In this document: in pieces, positions 14,369 through 23,244 of the stretch
Layout: every line of letters begins with the position of its first letter
Numbering within the stretch: the first letter of the stretch is position 1
Source of the DNA: Streptomyces chartreusis NRRL 3882
GTDB lineage: Bacteria; Actinomycetota; Actinomycetes; Streptomycetales; Streptomycetaceae
Direction: 5' to 3'
Assembly (NCBI RefSeq): GCF_900236475.1
Contig: NZ_LT963352.1
Location: 3,286,001-3,350,000 of the forward strand
Length of the DNA: 64,000 nt
The notes under the pieces: model-generated
Seen by the model: the letters and a program-made list of their open reading frames with translations, nothing else
Database searches by the model: none
Told to the model about the DNA's origin: nothing
Made by a program: the position numbers and the translations under genes

Positions 14369-17124
14369 GGGTTCCCCTCGGGGGTCGCGGTACGGACGGG
14401 TCGGCGCTGGGCCGTCACCCAGGCGGCGATCTGGCTGCGGTTGCTGAAGCCGAGCTTGCTGAGGATGCGTTCCACATGGCCTTCGGCGGTGCGGCGGGCG
14501 ATCACCAGACGGTCGGCGATCTGCTGGTTGGCGAGCCCTTCGGCGACGAGGCGGGCGACCTCGGTCTCGCGGCGGGTGAGACGGACCGGGGTGTCGTCGT
14601 GTGGGACCCGGGGCTCGCGGGGGTGCGGGCGGGCCGGTTCCTGGAGCGCCTGGCCGACGAGCTCGGCGAGGCCGAGGCCGGCGCCGCGCCGGTGGGCCCG
14701 TTCGAACGCGTCCCGGCCCAGGGCCCGGCAGGCCCGCTCCTCGCTGTCCCGGCGTGCGGAGTTGAGGGTGCGCGCGCCCCAGCGGGCGGCGTCGATGTCG
14801 GCCCAGACGCGGTCGGCGCCGCCGAGCAGCACGGCCGCGTGCCGGTGGGCGCCGCGTTCGGTGGCGATCGACGCGAGCAGGTCGAGGGTGAGCGCGATGC
14901 CGATGACGTCGTGGACGGCGAGCTTCAGGCGCAGGGCCTCGCGGGCGTGCCGCTCGGCCCGGGCCCAGTCGCGGCGCACGGTGTGCGCGAGGGCGAGCAT
15001 GCGCAGCACGTACGACCGTACCCACTGCTCGCCGTGCCGCTCGCACAGTCCGAGGGCCCGCTCGCACACCTCCACGGCCCGGTCGGCCTCGCCCAGGAAT
15101 CCCAGCGCGCAGGCGAGTTCGACCTGGTCGAGGCCGACGATGCTGAGGTGCTGGCCGGGCACGGGGCCGCGGGCGACGGTGGTCTCGAAGTGCCGTAGCG
15201 CGCCGGGCAGATCGTCGCCGAACAGCCGGAGGACGCCGATGACGTACTCGGCGTGGGCGGCCTCGGCGGCATCGCCCAGGACCCGGGCGAGGGCGAGGGC
15301 GTCCCCGGCGTGCCGGCGGCCGCGGGGGAAGTCCTGGGTGGCGGCGGCGAGCAGCCCGGCGACCCAGAGGCCCCGGACCCGTTCCGGGGTCGGCTCGGGG
15401 TTGGCGGCCAGGGCCCGGTCGAGCCAGTACAGGCCCTCGCGCGGGGCGCCGCAGGCGTGCCAGTAGAACCAGAGGGTGCCGGCGAGCCGCAGCCCGGCAC
15501 GCGCCTCGCCCGGGGTGGAGAGGCTGAAGTCGAGGGCGGCGCGCAGGTTGTCCTGGTCGGCGCGCAGCCGGGCGACGGTCTCCGGCTGCCCGGGCCCGAA
15601 CCAGCCGCGCTCGCACTCCTCGGCCGACCGCAGCATCCAGTCCCGCTGCCGCCGCCGGGCAGCGCCCTCCTCCCCGACGGTCCGCCGCAACTGCTCCAGC
15701 CCGTACTGCCGCAGCGTGTCGAGCATCCGGTACCGCACCCCGCCGGGTCCCGGCTCCCGGCACAAAACGGACTTGTCCACGAGCCCGGCGACGGCGTCGA
15801 GCACATCGTCGGCACGGAGGGCGGCGCCCGGGCGGACGGTCCAGGCGGCCGGGGCGCCGGCGGTCGGCGGGGGCGCGGCAGGGCCACCCGGGTGGGGCGG
15901 GGGCGGTGGCAGGCCCGGACGGGGGGCGAGCAGGGGCTCGGGGCGCATCACGGGCAGCGGCACGATCCCGCCGGGCGGACGGGGCGCGGGCGGCACCACG
16001 TTCCCCGGCGTCACGGTCGCCGCGAGCGCCTGCACAGGCCGGGCGTGTTCACCGGAACCGTTCACCAACGGGGCGCCGCCCGACGGCACATCGACACGTC
16101 CCCCGCGTGCCCCGCCCGGGACACCGCCCGCGAACGCCCCGCCGGCGAGGTGTCCGCCGCCCGGCAGGAGCGTCTCCGCCGGCGCCGGGGACGTCCCCCA
16201 CCCGGCGTCCGGCTCCCCGGTGCCGTCCGCGCACACCGCCTCCGCCGTCTCCAGGTCGAAGCCGCCCGCCAGGACCGACAGCCGGGCCCACACCTGTTGC
16301 TCGGGACCGGTGCACAGGTCGTGGCTCCAGGCGACCGCCGCGCGCAGGGTCTGGTGGCGGGGCAGGGCGGCGGGGCTGCCGGTGGTGAGGAAGCGGTAGC
16401 GGTCGTCGAGGCGGTCCACGAGCTGGTCGACGTCGAGGACGCGCATGCGGACGGCGGCGAGTTCGATGGCGAGGGGGAGACCGTCCAGGCGGTGGCACAG
16501 GCGGGCCACGGAGGCGCGGTTGTCCGGGGTGAGGCGGAAGCCGGGGACGACCGCGGCGGCCCGGTCGGCGAACAGCGTGAGGGCCGGATAGCCCGCGGCG
16601 GCGGAGAGGTCGCCGTCCGGGTCGGGCACCGGCAGGGGCCGCACCTCCAGCAGGTGCTCCTCGATGAGCCCGAGCCGGTGCCGGCTGGTGGCGAGGACGC
16701 GGACGCCCTCGGTGCCGCGCAGCAGGGCCGCGGCGAGCTGCGCGCACGCCCCCGCCAGATGCTCGCAGTTGTCGACGACGAGCAGCAGCCGCCGGTCCCG
16801 CACCTGCTCGACGAGGACGTCCAGCGGCGGCTGCGCCGAGTGGTCGTGCAGCCCCAGCGCGTCGGCGGCGGCGAGCGGCACGAGCGCCGGGTCGTGCAGT
16901 CCGGAGAGGTGCACGAAGCGCACGCCGTCCGGGAAGGCCCGCTGTACCCGGGCCGCGATGCGCGCGGCGAGCCGGGTCTTGCCGACGCCGCCCGGCCCGG
17001 TCAGCGTCACCAGCCGTGCGCGGGCCAACAGTTCGCGTCCCTGGGTCAGTTCGCCACGCCGGTCGATGAAGCTGGTCGTCTCGACCGGCAGCTGGTGGTC
17101 CCGTCGTGGCGCTGATCCGCCCAT
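14365..17124 (-). CDS. Large STAND ATPase LuxR-family regulator (AfsR/MalT-like architecture)
   Basis: About 919 residues from ATG 17124, chosen because AGAGGA lies upstream. An ATG at 17208 would add 28 residues. The N-terminal NTPase has P-loop GPGGVGKTRLA and Walker B LLLVVDNCEHL, a GLPLAIELAA motif, then a winged-helix part. That part is interrupted by a roughly 137-residue Pro/Gly/Ala-rich insert (about 15815-16225). Next come TPR-like helices (about 490-830). A C-terminal LuxR helix-turn-helix has LTRRETEVARLVAEGLANQ and ERILSKLGFSNRSQIAAW. It should be an ATP-gated transcription activator and is the first gene of a three-gene regulatory operon. Confidence 0.9.
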   Translation of the reverse strand: MGGSAPRRDHQLPVETTSFIDRRGELTQGRELLARARLVTLTGPGGVGKTRLAARIAARVQRAFPDGVRFVHLSGLHDPALVPLAAADALGLHDHSAQPPLDVLVEQVRDRRLLLVVDNCEHLAGACAQLAAALLRGTEGVRVLATSRHRLGLIEEHLLEVRPLPVPDPDGDLSAAAGYPALTLFADRAAAVVPGFRLTPDNRASVARLCHRLDGLPLAIELAAVRMRVLDVDQLVDRLDDRYRFLTTGSPAALPRHQTLRAAVAWSHDLCTGPEQQVWARLSVLAGGFDLETAEAVCADGTGEPDAGWGTSPAPAETLLPGGGHLAGGAFAGGVPGGARGGRVDVPSGGAPLVNGSGEHARPVQALAATVTPGNVVPPAPRPPGGIVPLPVMRPEPLLAPRPGLPPPPPHPGGPAAPPPTAGAPAAWTVRPGAALRADDVLDAVAGLVDKSVLCREPGPGGVRYRMLDTLRQYGLEQLRRTVGEEGAARRRQRDWMLRSAEECERGWFGPGQPETVARLRADQDNLRAALDFSLSTPGEARAGLRLAGTLWFYWHACGAPREGLYWLDRALAANPEPTPERVRGLWVAGLLAAATQDFPRGRRHAGDALALARVLGDAAEAAHAEYVIGVLRLFGDDLPGALRHFETTVARGPVPGQHLSIVGLDQVELACALGFLGEADRAVEVCERALGLCERHGEQWVRSYVLRMLALAHTVRRDWARAERHAREALRLKLAVHDVIGIALTLDLLASIATERGAHRHAAVLLGGADRVWADIDAARWGARTLNSARRDSEERACRALGRDAFERAHRRGAGLGLAELVGQALQEPARPHPREPRVPHDDTPVRLTRRETEVARLVAEGLANQQIADRLVIARRTAEGHVERILSKLGFSNRSQIAAWVTAQRRPVRTATPEGNP

Positions 17125-17225
17125 GATCAGCCAGTCCTCTGGGGGTGTGGTTCGAGGATCCGGACATTCCGGCTCCCCTAGGGCCTCACTGTCCCCCGTT
17201 GCGTACATATATGCACGCTCGGGTC

Positions 17226-17239
17226 ACACCCGTGGGTGT
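17226..17239. promoter_or_regulatory. Short palindrome in the divergent region before the carboxypeptidase
   Basis: ACACCC (17226-17231) and GGGTGT (17234-17239) form a perfect 6-bp inverted repeat around GT. It lies in the 266-bp gap between the LuxR regulator and the carboxypeptidase, which are transcribed divergently. It may be an operator for either; the rest of the gap shows no clear promoter elements to me. Confidence 0.35.
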
Positions 17240-17390
17240 ACTTCGACCAGGACGGCTCAGCCGCCGTGCCGCCCGCGTACACTGCGCGGCCGCTTTCAGC
17301 CTTGACCTGCTCATGCCAACGGCAGAACGATGTGCGCCACCCGCACACGTACGTCGCACGGAACAACCCCACCTCCCACAAGGAGATTTC

Positions 17391-18743
17391 ATGCGACTCC
17401 GCATACGAGGCTCCGGTGCCCGCGCCGGCAGACGCACCGCCGCCCTCGCCGCCCTCCTCGCACTCGCCCTCGCGGCACCCCTGTCCGCGACGACCCCGGA
17501 CGCCAGCGCCGACAGCGCCGGCAAGGCGGCCCCGTCGGCCGGCGACGTCCGGCAGTACGAGGTCCACATGCACTCGACGGCCGAGGACCGCACGGCACTT
17601 CAACGCACCGGCGTGACCGTGGACGAGGCCCACGGCCACGGTGTCGTCGTCTCCGGACGTGCCGACCAGATCAAGAAACTGCGCGCGCTGGGCTACGAGG
17701 TCACCCCGCTCGGCGCGGTGCCCGACCGGTCCGCCGGCGAGGACGACGTCCGGCTCTACGACTTCCCCTCCGCCGACTCGCGCTACCACAACTACGCGGA
17801 GATGACGAGCGCGATCGACTCGATCGTCGCGGCCAACCCGTCCATCGTGAGCCGCCGCGTGATCGGCAAGTCGTACCAGGGCCGGGACATCGTCGCCGTC
17901 AAGATCAGCGACAACGTGGGCAGCGACGAGTCCGAGCCGGAGGTGCTGTTCACGCACCACCAGCACGCCCGCGAGCACCTCACCGTCGAGATGGCGCTCT
18001 ACCTGCTGCGCGAGCTGACCTCCGACTACGGCTCCGACTCGCGCGTCACCAGCATGGTGAACAACCGTGAGATCTGGATCGTCCCGGACATCAACCCGGA
18101 CGGCGGCGAGTACGACATCGCGACCGGGTCGTACCGCTCGTGGCGCAAGAACCGCCAGCCCAACAGCGGCAGTTCGTACGTCGGTACGGACCTGAACCGC
18201 AACTGGAACTACCGCTGGGGCTGCTGCGGCGGCTCCTCGGGCTCGACGTCCTCCGAGACGTACCGGGGCCCGGCGGCGGAGTCGGCGCCCGAGGTGAAGG
18301 TCGTCGCCGACTTCGTGCGCAGCCGGGTCGTCGGCGGGGTGCAGCAGATCAAGGCCGGCATCGACTTCCACACGTACAGCGAACTGGTGCTGTGGCCGTT
18401 CGGCTACACGTACTCCGACACGACGACCGGCATGACCGCGGACGACAACGCGGCGTTCAAGGCGGTCGGGCAGAAGATGGCCGCGAGCAACGGGTACACG
18501 GCGGAGCAGTCCAGCGACCTGTACATCACGGACGGGTCGATCGACGACTACCTCTGGGGCACGCACAAGATCTTCGGGTACACGTTCGAGATGTATCCGA
18601 GGTCCGGCGGTGGTGGGTTCTACCCGCCCGACGAGGTGATCGAGCGGGAGACCTCCCGTAACCGCGACGCGGTGCTGCAACTGCTGGAGAACGCGGACTG
18701 CATGTACAGGTCCATCGGGAAGGAAGCCCAGTACTGCCGGTAG
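17391..18743 (+). CDS. Secreted M14 zinc carboxypeptidase
   Basis: Extracellular metallopeptidase that removes C-terminal residues. ATG 17391 is preceded by AAGGAG at 7 nt spacing; 450 residues. Signal peptide about 1-41 (basic start, [15 protein letters not shown]). A propeptide follows to about residue 115 ([20 protein letters not shown]). The mature peptidase has the zinc motif HAREH (His about 192, Glu about 195), substrate residues in TDLNRNWNY, third ligand His in GIDFHTYSE (about 327), and catalytic Glu in FEMYPRS (about 400). Four Cys residues could form disulphides. It is convergent with, and 12 nt from, the next gene. Confidence 0.94.
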   Translation: MRLRIRGSGARAGRRTAALAALLALALAAPLSATTPDASADSAGKAAPSAGDVRQYEVHMHSTAEDRTALQRTGVTVDEAHGHGVVVSGRADQIKKLRALGYEVTPLGAVPDRSAGEDDVRLYDFPSADSRYHNYAEMTSAIDSIVAANPSIVSRRVIGKSYQGRDIVAVKISDNVGSDESEPEVLFTHHQHAREHLTVEMALYLLRELTSDYGSDSRVTSMVNNREIWIVPDINPDGGEYDIATGSYRSWRKNRQPNSGSSYVGTDLNRNWNYRWGCCGGSSGSTSSETYRGPAAESAPEVKVVADFVRSRVVGGVQQIKAGIDFHTYSELVLWPFGYTYSDTTTGMTADDNAAFKAVGQKMAASNGYTAEQSSDLYITDGSIDDYLWGTHKIFGYTFEMYPRSGGGGFYPPDEVIERETSRNRDAVLQLLENADCMYRSIGKEAQYCR

Positions 18744-18755
18744 TCGCTCGGCCGG

Positions 18756-19256
18756 CTACTCGGCGTCTTCCTCGAAGTAGGCGTCCAGTACCGCGTCCAA
18801 CTGCTCGTCCCACTCCGTGAAGCGGCTCCTGGCCGGCGCCTCGATCTCGATCGGGTACCAGCGCCGGTCAGGGGTGTGGACGGTGACGGTGTACCGCTTG
18901 CCGAAGCGGGCGGTCTCCGTCTCCACCGCCCCGATCTCGTCCCAGCGGAACTCGCATTCCTGGTCGTCCAGGGACAGTCGTACGCCTCTGTGGTCGGCGA
19001 CGATCTTCGCACGGCGGTCGGACGCCTCGAAGACGGGGCCGTCGACTTCGGTGTCCTCCTCCGGCTCGGCGACGGACGCCTCCGCCGTCTCCTCCGGCTC
19101 GGGGGCGGACTCCTCGGACCCGGCGACCTCAGGCTCCTTCTCCGGCCCGTCGTCCTCCGTCCTTCCGGACGCGGGTGACGTGAGCCCGGGGATGAAGGCC
19201 GGGTCGAATCCGGCGCCTTCCAGGGGCTGGCTGCTCGAACCTATGCGCTGCTCCAC
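18756..19256 (-). CDS. Acidic-tailed paralogue of the small PH-like-domain protein
   Basis: 166 residues from GTG 19256. Residues 30-80 are very acidic and repetitive (EEDTEVDGPV, EPEETAEASVAEPEE). The C-terminal ~85 residues share EFRWDEI, DRRWYPIEIEAPARSRFTEW and QLDAVLDAY with the protein encoded at 11019-11429. The two genes therefore share a domain but have opposite tails, one acidic and one Pro-rich. Function unknown; the domain may be a binding module. Convergent with the carboxypeptidase. Confidence 0.78.
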   Translation of the reverse strand: MEQRIGSSSQPLEGAGFDPAFIPGLTSPASGRTEDDGPEKEPEVAGSEESAPEPEETAEASVAEPEEDTEVDGPVFEASDRRAKIVADHRGVRLSLDDQECEFRWDEIGAVETETARFGKRYTVTVHTPDRRWYPIEIEAPARSRFTEWDEQLDAVLDAYFEEDAE

Positions 19257-19321
19257 AGCGGAGCAGTATGGTCGACAAACCTGTGCCGCACATAGTCGGC
19301 CCCCACTTCGTTATCGGACGC

Positions 19322-20800
19322 CTACACGAACAGGCTCAGTACCGCCGCCACCGCGAACCCCGCCACCGACAGCACACTCTCCAGCACCGTCCATGACTTG
19401 AGCGTGTCCCGCTCGCTGATGCCGAAGTACTTGGCGACCATCCAGAAGCCGCCGTCGTTGACGTGCGAGGCGAAGATGGAGCCGGCCGAGATGGCCATGA
19501 TGACCAGGGCGACGAAGGCCTGGGAGTGGTCTCCCTCGGAGAGCAGGGGCGCCACGATGCCCGCCGTCGTCACGATCGCCACCGTCGCCGAGCCCTGGGC
19601 GACGCGCAGGACCACGGAGATCAGGTAGGAGAGGACGAGCACCGGCAGGCCCACGTCGTTGAACGTGTCCGAGAGGGCCTGGGCGACGCCGCTGGCCTTG
19701 AGGACGGCGCCGAAGATGCCGCCCGCACCGACGACGAGCAGGATGTTGCCGACGGGCTTGAGGGACGCGGTCGACACCGTCTCCAGGGACTTGCGGGACC
19801 AGCCGCGGCGGATGCCCAGCAGGTAGTACGCGAGGAACAGGGCGATGGTGAGGGCCACGAAGGGGTTGCCGAAGAACTCGATCACCGAGCGGAGCGTGGA
19901 GGGGTCCAGGGCGATCGAGGAGAAGGTCGCGGCGAGGATGAGGACCAGCGGCGTGCCGATGATGCCGAGGACCGTCCCGAGGGACACCGGCTGCTCGCTC
20001 GGCGCGACCCCGGCGGCCCGCTGCTCGTCGACGACGGCCTGCTTGGCCTCTTCCGCCGCCTCGACCATGTCCTGCGGCACGGCGACGAAGATGCGGCGGC
20101 CGATCCACGCCGAGTACGCCCAGGCCGCGGCGACGGCCGGCAGACCGCAGACGATGCCCATCAGGATGACCCAGCCGAGGTCCACGTGGAGGAGACCGGC
20201 GGCGGCGACGGGGCCCGGGTGCGGCGGCAGGAACGCGTGGGTGACCGACAGGCCCGCGAGCAGCGGCAGGCAGTAGAGCAGGATCGACTTGCCCGAGCGC
20301 TTGGCGGCGGCGTAGACGATCGGGGCCAGGACGAAGATGCCGACGTCGAAGAAGACCGGGATGCCGAAGATCAGGCCCGTGAGGCCCATGGCGAGCGGGG
20401 CGCGCTGCTCGCCGAACAGGCCGAGGAGCCGGCCGGCCAGCACCTCGGCGCCGCCGCTGACTTCGAGGATCGCGCCGAGCATGGTGCCCAGGCCGATGAT
20501 GATCGCGACATGGCCGAGGATGCCGCCCATGCCGGACTCGATGGTGGAGACGGCGTCCGACTTCTGGACCGTGCCGAAGAGTTCGGTGACCGACAGGCCG
20601 GCCGCGAGGCCGACGGCTATGGAGACCGCGAGCAGGGCGACGAACGGCTGGAGTCTCATCCTGATGATGAGGAACAGCAGCAGCGCGATGCCGAGCGCGG
20701 CGGTGAGCAGGAGTCCGGCCGTACCGTCGACCAGGAGGAGCAGGCCTCCGGTGTGGGGTGGGGTCTCGGCAGGGGCGGACGCGGCGAGCGGATGGGACAT
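19322..20800 (-). CDS. gntP: GntP-family permease (gluconate / DsdX-like)
   Basis: 492 residues from ATG 20800, about 12-14 membrane helices, normal for GntP family H+ symporters. Landmarks: TMLGAILEVSGGAEVLA, GIPVFFDVGIFVLAPIVYAA, FLPPHPGPVAAA and HVNDGGFWMVAKYFG. The family includes gluconate permeases and the D-serine carrier DsdX. It is the last gene of a minus-strand run kdgK-like, iclR, ridA, gntP, with a 99-nt gap before it. With a deaminase and D-aminoacylase next door, likely cargo is an aldonic acid, amino-aldonic acid or D-amino acid rather than plain gluconate; that is inference. Confidence 0.93.
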   Translation of the reverse strand: MSHPLAASAPAETPPHTGGLLLLVDGTAGLLLTAALGIALLLFLIIRMRLQPFVALLAVSIAVGLAAGLSVTELFGTVQKSDAVSTIESGMGGILGHVAIIIGLGTMLGAILEVSGGAEVLAGRLLGLFGEQRAPLAMGLTGLIFGIPVFFDVGIFVLAPIVYAAAKRSGKSILLYCLPLLAGLSVTHAFLPPHPGPVAAAGLLHVDLGWVILMGIVCGLPAVAAAWAYSAWIGRRIFVAVPQDMVEAAEEAKQAVVDEQRAAGVAPSEQPVSLGTVLGIIGTPLVLILAATFSSIALDPSTLRSVIEFFGNPFVALTIALFLAYYLLGIRRGWSRKSLETVSTASLKPVGNILLVVGAGGIFGAVLKASGVAQALSDTFNDVGLPVLVLSYLISVVLRVAQGSATVAIVTTAGIVAPLLSEGDHSQAFVALVIMAISAGSIFASHVNDGGFWMVAKYFGISERDTLKSWTVLESVLSVAGFAVAAVLSLFV

Positions 20801-20899
20801 TTGGGGGTCCTCTGGGTAAAGGCATGCGGTTTCTGGGTAGGGGGGAGCGCGGCGCGGCGCATCGGTGGCGCCGCGCCTCGACAGCGAGGTGGGGTCGGG

Positions 20900-21310
20900 T
20901 CAGCCGAGGACGGCCAGTGCGTCGATCTCGACGAGGAGACCCGCGGGCAGGCCGACGTAGACCGTCGTGCGCGCGGCGGGCGGCCGGGTCAGGCCCTGCT
21001 CGTCGAAGTACGCGTTGTAGATCTCGTTGAACTCGGCGAAGTGCGCCACGTCGGTGAGGTAGACGCGGATCATCATCGCGTCGTCCCAGCCGGCGCCGCC
21101 CTCTTCGAGGATGGCCTTGACGTTGGCCAGGGTCTGGAGGGTCTGCTCGCGCAGGGTCGGCCCGGCGGGCGTGGGCGGCTTGCCCTCCTCGGCGGGCAGG
21201 AAACCGACCTGGCCGGCGACCTGGAGGATGTTGCCCTTCTTCACACCGTGCGAGAACTTCGCCGGCGGGGTGGTGTGGGTCTTGGGGGTGAGTGCGGTCT
21301 TGTCCGTCAT
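20900..21310 (-). CDS. RidA/YjgF-family enamine/imine deaminase
   Basis: 136 residues. RidA proteins hydrolyse reactive enamine and imine intermediates released by PLP dehydratases, giving the keto acid and ammonia. Family landmarks: GNILQVAGQVGFLP, TLREQTLQTLANVKAILEE, and PPARTTVYVGLPAGLLVEID, where the Arg corresponds to the carboxylate-binding Arg of RidA. The start at 21310 overlaps the IclR stop by 4 nt. Its place next to a fold-III PLP deaminase fits a dedicated rather than a general housekeeping role. Confidence 0.93.
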   Translation of the reverse strand: MTDKTALTPKTHTTPPAKFSHGVKKGNILQVAGQVGFLPAEEGKPPTPAGPTLREQTLQTLANVKAILEEGGAGWDDAMMIRVYLTDVAHFAEFNEIYNAYFDEQGLTRPPAARTTVYVGLPAGLLVEIDALAVLG

Positions 21311-22068
21311 TCGGTGCCCTTCACTGGTGTTCTGCCGGAGTACTCGCCGCTGATGGCGTCCGCCGTACGGCGCACCAGCGGCAGGAGGGTGAGGAGTTCG
21401 TCGGCGGTGACGACGACGTTCGGCGCGGAGACCGACATCGCGGCGACGACCCGGCCGTCGGCGCCGCGGATCGGTGCGGCGACACAGTTGATGGACTCCT
21501 CGTGGCCGCCGAGGTCGGTGGCCCAGCCCTGTTCGCGCACCTTCTCCAGCTCGCGCAGGAACGCCGTGGCGTTGGGTGTCGAACGGGCCGTGTACGCGGG
21601 GTAGTCGAGCTTCTCCGCCACCGCCCGCCGCTCGTGCTCGGGCAGGTCGGCCAGCAGCAGCTTGGCGACCGCGGCGACGGTGATGGCGACGGGCTTGCCG
21701 ATGCGGGAGTACATCCGCACCGGGTAGCGGCTGTCGACCTTGTCGATGTAGAGGACCTCGTTCTCCTCGTACACGGCGAGGTGCACGGTGTGCCCGCAGC
21801 TCTCGTTGAGACGGACCAGGTGGGGATGGGCGATCTCGCGGACGTCGAGGTTCTCCATCGCCTCCTGGGCGAGGGCGAAGAGGCGGGCGCCCAGCCGGTA
21901 GCGCTGGTCGGACTGGCGGTAGACGAGGCCGTGTTCGTGGAGGGTGCGCAGCAGGCGCAGGGCCGTGGACTTGTGCACGCCGAGGCGGTCGGCGACCTGC
22001 CCCAGGTCGGCGGGGCCCTCGGCGAGCAGCGGCAGGATGCTGAGCGCGCGGTCGACGGTCTGGCTCAT
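21307..22068 (-). CDS. IclR-family transcriptional regulator
   Basis: 253 residues from ATG 22068. A longer open frame upstream belongs to the previous gene's antisense. N-terminal winged helix-turn-helix (LGQVADRLGVHKSTALRLL) followed by the IclR effector domain (SCGHTVHLAVYEENEVLYID, AAPIRGADGRVVAAMSVSAP). It overlaps both neighbours by 4 nt (ATGA), so kinase, regulator and RidA are translated as a coupled set. It probably controls itself and the divergent deaminase-aminoacylase genes through the palindromes at 23189-23223, responding to the pathway substrate or a keto-sugar acid. Confidence 0.93.
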   Translation of the reverse strand: MSQTVDRALSILPLLAEGPADLGQVADRLGVHKSTALRLLRTLHEHGLVYRQSDQRYRLGARLFALAQEAMENLDVREIAHPHLVRLNESCGHTVHLAVYEENEVLYIDKVDSRYPVRMYSRIGKPVAITVAAVAKLLLADLPEHERRAVAEKLDYPAYTARSTPNATAFLRELEKVREQGWATDLGGHEESINCVAAPIRGADGRVVAAMSVSAPNVVVTADELLTLLPLVRRTADAISGEYSGRTPVKGTE

Positions 22069-23099
22069 GGCGTACGTACCTCCTCTGGGGCCCGCTGTGT
22101 GTCCTCGGTCCAGCCCGGGCCGAGTCGCAGTCTCCCCCATGCCGCGTCGTCCAGGGCGACGAGCCGGTCGGCGTGCTGCCGGGTGGGAGGGGGCGCGAGG
22201 TCCCCGGGGACGGTGAGCGCGGCGGCGGCCAGCAGGTGCCCGTGCCGCAGCCGGTCCCGGACGGGCAGTCCGCGCAGGGTGGCGGAGAGGAACCCGGCGG
22301 CGAAGGCGTCCCCGGCGCCGACGGCGGCGACGACGTCGACCCGCGGGGCGGGCACGAAGGTGACGTCCCGCTCCTCGAAGACGGTGGCTCCCGCGGCGCC
22401 CTGCTTCACGACCAGCACCTCGGGTTCGGGGAGGGCGGCGCGGACGGCTTCGGGGCTGTGCAGCCCCCAGGCCTCGTCCTGCCCGACGAACACGAGGTCC
22501 GCGCCCCGCGCGAGGTCCCGCAGCACGTGGGGGGCGTCGGTGTCGCGCCACAGGCCGGGCCGGTGGTTGACGTCGAAGGAGACCAGGGGGCGGCCGGGCC
22601 GGCGCGCGGTCAGCTCACGCATCAGGTCCAGGCAGGTCTCGGACAGCGCGGCCGTGATCCCGGACAGGTGCAGCACCCGGCCGGCGCGGACCGCGTCCAG
22701 GTCCGTGTTGCGGGCCGACATGGCCGAGGCCGCGGACCCGGACCGGTAGTAGGCCACCTCGTGCGCGCCGGTGGCCCGGTCCCCGGCGGTGCGGAAGTAG
22801 ATGCCGGTGGGGCGGGCGGGGTCGCGCCGGACGTGTGCCACGTCCACCCCGTACCCGCCGATCGCCTCGACCAGGTGGTCGCCGAACGGGTCGTCCCCCA
22901 CCCGGCTGACCCATCGCGCGGAGTGCCCGGTGGCGGCCAGCACGCACGCCGTGTTGGACTCCGCGCCGCCGATGCCCCGGTCGAAGGAGGGGACGTCGGC
23001 GAGCCGTCCCGGCCGGGACGGCAGGAACGTGACCATGGACTCGCCGAGCGCGACGACGTCCACGACGTCGGGGGCGTTGCGGGGTCCGGTGGGGGTCAC
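22065..23099 (-). CDS. PfkB-family carbohydrate kinase, 2-keto-3-deoxygluconate kinase-like
   Basis: 344 residues from GTG 23099. The ribokinase-family signature GIGGAESNTACVLAA is near residue 45. The C-terminal signature AVGAGDAFAAGF (about 260-270) holds the catalytic Asp and anion hole. Within the family the start (VVALGESMVTFLP) and YFRTAGDRATG and YYRSGSAAS patterns are those of KDG kinases, which bind the hexulosonate through Arg and Tyr. It would phosphorylate KDG to KDPG. It is the promoter-proximal gene of the minus-strand operon, divergent from the deaminase gene, with a candidate promoter TTGCGT-18-TAACAT at 23172-23201. Confidence 0.9.
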   Translation of the reverse strand: MTPTGPRNAPDVVDVVALGESMVTFLPSRPGRLADVPSFDRGIGGAESNTACVLAATGHSARWVSRVGDDPFGDHLVEAIGGYGVDVAHVRRDPARPTGIYFRTAGDRATGAHEVAYYRSGSAASAMSARNTDLDAVRAGRVLHLSGITAALSETCLDLMRELTARRPGRPLVSFDVNHRPGLWRDTDAPHVLRDLARGADLVFVGQDEAWGLHSPEAVRAALPEPEVLVVKQGAAGATVFEERDVTFVPAPRVDVVAAVGAGDAFAAGFLSATLRGLPVRDRLRHGHLLAAAALTVPGDLAPPPTRQHADRLVALDDAAWGRLRLGPGWTEDTQRAPEEVRTP

Positions 23100-23171
23100 G
23101 ATGCTCGTAGCTCCTGGTTGCTCGGCGGGGGCGGCGTGTGCGGCCGCTTTCGTTGACCCCGGGTGGCCGAG

Positions 23172-23223
23172 ATGTTAGACAGCGTTGAGCGATATACGCA
23201 ATGAATGTTGCAGCTTATGCAAC
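23172..23223. promoter_or_regulatory. Divergent promoter/operator region with two palindromes
   Basis: On the minus strand, TTGCGT (complement of 23196-23201) and TAACAT (complement of 23172-23177), 18 bp apart, form a plausible promoter for the kinase operon. Two inverted repeats overlap it or flank it: GCG-ATATA-CGC (23189-23199) and GTTGCA-GCTTA-TGCAAC (23207-23223). The latter has the size and spacing of an IclR-type site and lies just upstream of the plus-strand deaminase gene. The IclR gene in the operon is the obvious candidate regulator. Confidence 0.6.
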
Positions 23224-23244
23224 ACCGCTGATCAGGGAGGCTCC

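Noticed and set aside
14365..17208. Frameshift or pseudogene in the LuxR regulator because of the odd low-complexity segment
   Set aside because: The frame is open throughout, and both flanking domains are in the same frame with normal motifs.
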